From: Deltaproteobacteria bacterium UBA6106
GTDB taxonomy: Bacteria > Desulfobacterota > Syntrophorhabdia > Syntrophorhabdales > Syntrophorhabdaceae
DNA: 16,329 bases
Assembly (NCBI GenBank): GCA_002428485.1
Contig: DIWM01000007.1
Coordinates: forward strand, 1 to 16,329
Direction: 5' to 3'
Shown here: one piece after another, positions 13,481 through 16,329 of the stretch
How the letters are laid out: each line of letters begins with the position of its first letter
How positions within the stretch are numbered: position 1 is the first letter of the stretch
Made by a program: the position numbers and the translations under genes
The notes under the pieces: generated by a model
What the model was told of the DNA's origin: nothing
The model's database searches: none
Seen by the model: the letters and a program-made list of their open reading frames with translations, nothing else

Positions 13481-14473
13481 TTATCTATACCTCCCCGTAT
13501 CAAACGCCCCGCCTTTCTGGAAGTCATATATGCTGTAATCCTCCATGGTGGTCTCCCCCGCAAGCAGCCTCATGCCGCGGTATATCCTCTCCTCCATGTC
13601 GTTGAGGGATACGACGCCAGCCGACACGGGGAAATAATCGTCACTTTCCTTGTAGATGAGCATGAGGGAGGGGACGTTCTCCACGTTGAACCGCGAGGCC
13701 ACACGGGGGCTTTCGTTCACGTTGATCTTCTTCGTCTCCCACCCATACCTGTCGATGAAGTACTTCAGTATGTTGCCCTGTTCCGTGCAGTACCCGCAGG
13801 CATCCGCATAGAAATAGACGAGCCCGTAGTCATGCCTCCCGCCTGCGATCCTGTCCGTAATCTCCCTGCCGGTCTCACGGATGTACGCGCTCCTGCCCGG
13901 CGCCGCAACAGGGTAATCGCTCCCCACGTTGAGCTCGGGGTGCTTCTGCATCATGGCCATCTGGACGTTCGTCACGGCGAGGGCCTTCCTCCGCGCGATG
14001 TCATACACCACCAGGTACTCATACATGTTCTCTTCGGTCGGCTTCATGACGGCCTTCTTGTGGAAGTCATCAAGGAGCTTCCGGAAGTCGTCGGGGTGCA
14101 TGTTCCAGAGCTCCCCGGTCGTGTAGTCCTTCAGGCTGGGGAGCTTCCGGGCCAGGGCCTTTTCTTCCTTTCCCACTTTCTCCTCTTTTGTTTCCTTCGG
14201 TTTCTCAGGGGCCTTCTCATACCAGTACCACCCGCGCTTCAGGTCGTCGTAGTATTTCTTCTGTTCAGGCTGTGCGGATACAGTCTCCCCGGCGCCCAGC
14301 ACATATGCCGGAAGGCAAAGCGAAAAGCAAAGCTGAAGGCAAAGCGACAGGCAAAGGAGAAGGCAAAGCGACAGGCAAAGAAGAAAGCAAAAGCGAAGGC
14401 AAGAGCGAAGGCAAGAGCGAAGGTTTAAAACCCTCCACAGTTCAGAAAACGGGATGAGCGATCTTGATGACAT
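13481..14473 (-). CDS. traF: TraF-like conjugal protein with thioredoxin fold and repeat-encoded signal region
   Basis: The 330-residue product has a conjugal TraF/thioredoxin-type domain in its second half. VYFYADACGYCTEQGNILKYF (219-239) carries the C226-G-Y-C229 redox-type motif, followed by the strand KINVNES and the cis-proline segment ENVPSLMLIY (265-274). TraF of F-type systems helps pilus assembly in the periplasm; a CxxC copy may also act on disulphides. Residues about 18-53 are an unusual Cys/Leu-rich hydrophobic stretch with Cys every fourth residue, encoded by a 12-base tandem repeat, and the likely export cleavage is near VSA at 65-67. Residues 85-105 are charged linker. The start overlaps the S26 peptidase gene by 32 bases. 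If the repeat has expanded, the signal sequence is abnormal and export may be impaired. Confidence 0.78.
   Translation of the reverse strand: MSSRSLIPFSELWRVLNLRSCLRSCLRFCFLLCLSLCLLLCLSLCLQLCFSLCLPAYVLGAGETVSAQPEQKKYYDDLKRGWYWYEKAPEKPKETKEEKVGKEEKALARKLPSLKDYTTGELWNMHPDDFRKLLDDFHKKAVMKPTEENMYEYLVVYDIARRKALAVTNVQMAMMQKHPELNVGSDYPVAAPGRSAYIRETGREITDRIAGGRHDYGLVYFYADACGYCTEQGNILKYFIDRYGWETKKINVNESPRVASRFNVENVPSLMLIYKESDDYFPVSAGVVSLNDMEERIYRGMRLLAGETTMEDYSIYDFQKGGAFDTGRYR
14314..14421. repeat. Nine-unit 12-base tandem repeat inside the traF-like gene
   Basis: Plus-strand units follow GGCAAAGCGACA with small variants: 14314, 14326, 14338, 14350, 14362, 14374, 14386, 14398 and 14410 start the nine units, with no gaps. 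The last two are identical, as are the units at 14338 and 14362. On the coding (minus) strand each unit gives four residues of the type C-L-x-x, so the length changes by whole hydrophobic turns without a frameshift. Confidence 0.9.
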
Positions 14474-14930
14474 CTTCCTTCCTCAGGAATCCAAAGTATC
14501 TTGAATCATAGCTGTCAGGCGAATCCCCTACCACGAAAAGCGCACCATCCGGGACCTTCCCGCTGAAGCGGAAGGCCTCCACCGGTTCCCCCTTTTTGCT
14601 TCTGTCCTTCGCCTGTCCCATATACATGCCGTTGCAGTAGTAATGTTTTTCCCACTTCACCGAAAGAACATCTCCAGCGGCGCAGCCGACCCTTTTGATG
14701 GTCCGCAGGGGCTTGCCGTTCCCGATATACGGTGTAGACAGCATGAACATCACGTAGTCGCCCTGTGCGATCCTTGTTTCCCGTGACGCTTCCGAAAGGA
14801 AGAACACCCTCTTGTCGAGGGACGGGGTCAGGGTGACGGAGATCCTTCCCGGAATCATCATGCCGGCTGCTGCGGCGACCATCACAGCGATCAGGGAATA
14901 TACGACCTTACGGTTCAACAGTTTCTGCAT
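14442..14930 (-). CDS. S26-family signal peptidase-like conjugal protein (TraF/TrhF type)
   Basis: The ATG at 14930 is chosen because GGTGGG precedes it; a TTG at 14945 adds five residues. The 162-residue protein has an N-terminal membrane anchor (RKVVYSLIAVMVAAAAGMMIPG, 8-28), then the S26 catalytic serine in TPSLDKR (Ser37), the general-base lysine in RTIKRVGCAAGD (Lys79) and the family box GDSPDSYDSRYFG (135-147). Related enzymes in conjugation systems mature the pilin precursor (TraF of RP4 cyclises it; TrhF of R27/IncA/C processes it). It faces the periplasm. It overlaps trbI upstream and the TraF-like gene downstream, so all are one operon. The reading is complete with all key residues present. 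Confidence 0.85.
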   Translation of the reverse strand: MQKLLNRKVVYSLIAVMVAAAAGMMIPGRISVTLTPSLDKRVFFLSEASRETRIAQGDYVMFMLSTPYIGNGKPLRTIKRVGCAAGDVLSVKWEKHYYCNGMYMGQAKDRSKKGEPVEAFRFSGKVPDGALFVVGDSPDSYDSRYFGFLRKEDVIKIAHPVF

Positions 14931-15285
14931 GTTCGCCCACCACAACGTCAGCGGTTATCATGACTACGTTCTTCGGCATGGATTTGATCCTGTGCTCCAT
15001 GGCGTCGAGATTCGCCTTCAGCTGCTCGTCGTTTATCTTCTTTGAGACATAAAGGTCGCGCTGTCTCTCTATGAAGCCTTTTATATCAACGGCGACCACC
15101 CTGGGTACCACGTACCCGTCATAGAGGTAGAGCAGCCCCGAGGTCAGGACAAGGTTGAGGATCGCCACGGTAACGAAAAGACTTACCAGTCCGGGTTTCC
15201 CTGATTTTTCAGGTTCCCCTGGTGTCCCCGGCGAGGCTTCCGCCGGTAGTTCCGTTTCAATGATTTCAGTCGTTTGTGTTCCCAT
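14908..15285 (-). CDS. trbI: TrbI-like F-type conjugal transfer protein
   Basis: The 125-residue protein has a proline- and glutamate-rich cytoplasmic start (PAEASPGTPGEPEKSG), one membrane segment at about 33-54 (LVSLFVTVAILNLVLTSGLLYL), then a periplasmic part with VVAVDIKGFIERQRDLYVSKKINDEQL. This matches the small F-type TrbI family, an inner-membrane protein affecting pilus extension and retraction. AGGAG lies before the ATG at 15285. The gene overlaps the end of trbC by 20 bases and the start of the S26 peptidase gene by 23 bases. The identification relies on layout and the YxYD...VVxVDxxG pattern after the membrane helix. Confidence 0.75.
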   Translation of the reverse strand: MGTQTTEIIETELPAEASPGTPGEPEKSGKPGLVSLFVTVAILNLVLTSGLLYLYDGYVVPRVVAVDIKGFIERQRDLYVSKKINDEQLKANLDAMEHRIKSMPKNVVMITADVVVGEHAETVEP

Positions 15286-16321
15286 CTGTGTTCTCCTTGT
15301 AAAATCCCCTTCCCAAAGCGGAAAGAAGCCCCCTGATCGAGGCGCTTTCCGTCTCTTCGTGGAACCTTTCCAGGACGTGGTCCAGCCCCGCGTCTCCGGA
15401 AAGCCTGTAATAACCGGATACGGATGCGTTCCCGTCGAGTCCCTCGCTCATCTCTGCGTCCGTCACCTTCACGCCCCTCGCGTAGACGAAGGAGGGGACC
15501 CTCTCGATGCCGTATTTCGCGAACAGGAGGGGGTCCACCATGACGTTGATCCCCATCATCCCGCATTTGCCCGTGGAGAGATCGCAGGACTCGTCCCTTT
15601 TCATGACTTGGGCGACGAAGTTTATCGTCGGCACCATGTATTTAGCGCCGTTGATGAACCCCCGCATGACGAAGACTATGTTCTTGTCCCGGAGCCTGCC
15701 GGCGGAGACGGTGTAGTTCCTGATGGCATGGACCGGCATGGAGGATGATATGAAGATGTAGAGCCGCTCATCGCTTTCGAGGGAAGGTCTTGACCGGTCC
15801 CTGTAGTCGCTGTACCAGGGCGTTTTTTTCTCAGGCCCTGTGTGGTACCCTTCAACGCCGAGGCGTTTCCTGAGCCTTGCGGTCTCCGCCTCAAGCTTCG
15901 CCTGGAATTCGCTGGAACCGTAGAAGGTGTCGGTATCCTTCGCCAACGATTCCGCCTTCGCCAACGATTCCGCCTTTTCCCTGTGGATATTGCCGGGGAC
16001 TTCAAGGGTCTTTTCCTCCTGACTTGCCTTTGCCTTGAACCTGAGGACATCATCCATGTCGAAGGCATCCACCTTCTGCCTTTTCAGGAAGATCCCGTTC
16101 AGGTACACGGACGCTTCACTAATCCCGTCCTTTACCTGTGCCTTTATCAACCCTGACGGATGAGCGCAGCCATCCTCCGCCTCCGTGAGGTATATCCTGT
16201 CGTCCTCAACCCTGTCCAGTCTTGCGCAGGGACCAGGCGCGACGATGGAGACCGTCCCGGAGAGGCAGAAGGAGGGCAGGGCAAGGAACACCGCAACGGC
16301 CATAAGAAAAGGTCTCAGCAA
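15266..16321 (-). CDS. trbC: TrbC-like F-type pilus assembly protein, possibly continuing past the edge
   Basis: The 351-residue reading starts at a TTG (16321) with a signal peptide (PFLMAVAVFLALPSFCLSG), or at an ATG at 16303. No stop separates it from the window edge, so the true start may lie outside. Residues about 186-320 form the F-type TrbC domain: ERLYIFISSSMPVHAIRNY, then KNIVFVMRGFING, then VMVDPLLFAKYGIERVPSFVYARG, a thioredoxin-like fold without a CxxC. Residues 1-180 are an extra N-terminal region with a coiled, charged stretch and an 18-base tandem repeat (KAESLA twice), longer than the classical F-plasmid TrbC; a fusion with a TraW-type region is possible but not shown. TrbC acts in the periplasm in pilus assembly. 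It is the first visible gene of the operon. Confidence 0.75.
   Translation of the reverse strand: MLRPFLMAVAVFLALPSFCLSGTVSIVAPGPCARLDRVEDDRIYLTEAEDGCAHPSGLIKAQVKDGISEASVYLNGIFLKRQKVDAFDMDDVLRFKAKASQEEKTLEVPGNIHREKAESLAKAESLAKDTDTFYGSSEFQAKLEAETARLRKRLGVEGYHTGPEKKTPWYSDYRDRSRPSLESDERLYIFISSSMPVHAIRNYTVSAGRLRDKNIVFVMRGFINGAKYMVPTINFVAQVMKRDESCDLSTGKCGMMGINVMVDPLLFAKYGIERVPSFVYARGVKVTDAEMSEGLDGNASVSGYYRLSGDAGLDHVLERFHEETESASIRGLLSALGRGFYKENTDGNTND
15938..15973. repeat. Perfect 18-base tandem duplication in trbC
   Basis: CTTCGCCAACGATTCCGC occurs twice in tandem (15938-15955 and 15956-15973) without mismatch. On the coding strand it repeats the six residues AKAESL-type in the linker before the TrbC domain. 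The frame is kept, so the duplication is silent except for length. Confidence 0.9.
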
Positions 16322-16329
16322 AAGAGGCT

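Noticed and set aside
13397..14428. A 343-codon plus-strand reading over the traF-like gene, ending in a long Lys/Ala repeat
   Set aside because: It is the antisense shadow of the traF-like gene. The minus strand carries a coherent thioredoxin-fold protein, while this frame has proline/valine/histidine-rich sequence typical of GC-rich antisense readings, and its Lys/Ala tail is just the 12-base repeat read in another frame.
15155..15748. Plus-strand readings over trbI and trbC
   Set aside because: These overlap well-supported minus-strand conjugation genes and show the composition of antisense frames in GC-rich DNA.
1..16329. CRISPR arrays, tRNA or rRNA genes
   Set aside because: No regularly spaced 25-40 base direct repeats and no cloverleaf-like or rRNA-like sequence were seen anywhere in the window; the TPR gene and the 12-base and 18-base repeats are coding repeats.

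Overview
The window looks like an accessory, island-like stretch of a Gram-negative bacterial chromosome, possibly a large plasmid. It carries F-type conjugation genes, two toxin-antitoxin loci, insertion-sequence debris, several broken genes and one operon I do not recognise. Shine-Dalgarno sites and sigma-70-type promoters are clear. The gene mix suggests an anaerobic deltaproteobacterium-like or Nitrospirota-like lineage, but that is a low-confidence inference with no phylogenetic marker behind it. Base composition is patchy: the first 1.6 kb is AT-rich and the conjugation genes at the right end are GC-rich, so the window appears to be assembled from several sources.

Layout. 1-1616: a truncated N-terminal piece of a PLD/HKD-type helicase, an IS3-family remnant, and a small PD-(D/E)XK nuclease-like protein. 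1660-2924: REP-like palindromes, then a HEPN/MNT toxin-antitoxin pair whose promoter lies inside a palindromic, directly repeated operator. 3217-4079: a sigma-70-region-2-like gene broken by a frameshift and two short coupled ORFs. 4111-7133: a consensus promoter, a compact structured leader RNA, an intrinsic terminator, then an operon of a TPR protein, small unknown proteins and an ADP-ribosylglycohydrolase (DraG-like). 7309-8502 (minus): an MFS transporter. 8743-9223: a small secreted cysteine-containing protein with a frameshift. 9376-10979 (minus): an AbiEi/AbiEii pair with a repeat-rich promoter. 11140-11991: a second IS3-like end and a frameshifted LUD-domain gene. 12416-13306: an EamA/DMT transporter. 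13481 to the right edge (minus): F-type conjugation genes in transcription order trbC, trbI, an S26 (TraF/TrhF-like) peptidase and a TraF-like thioredoxin-fold protein.

How the genes fit together. The conjugation block is one tightly overlapping operon reading leftward and entering from beyond the right edge. The toxin-antitoxin pairs and the broken helicase are typical cargo of mobile islands. The most unusual unit is the leader-controlled TPR/DraG operon. A structured RNA ending in a terminator precedes a TPR protein, a short module is shared by the TPR protein and a 67-residue protein, and a broken copy of the start of the hydrolase gene lies inside the operon. I cannot assign this leader to a known riboswitch class with confidence. 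Three genes (3217, 8832, 11264) each carry a -1 frameshift that one extra base in or beside a run would repair. Either the sequence has systematic undercalls there or the island is decaying.
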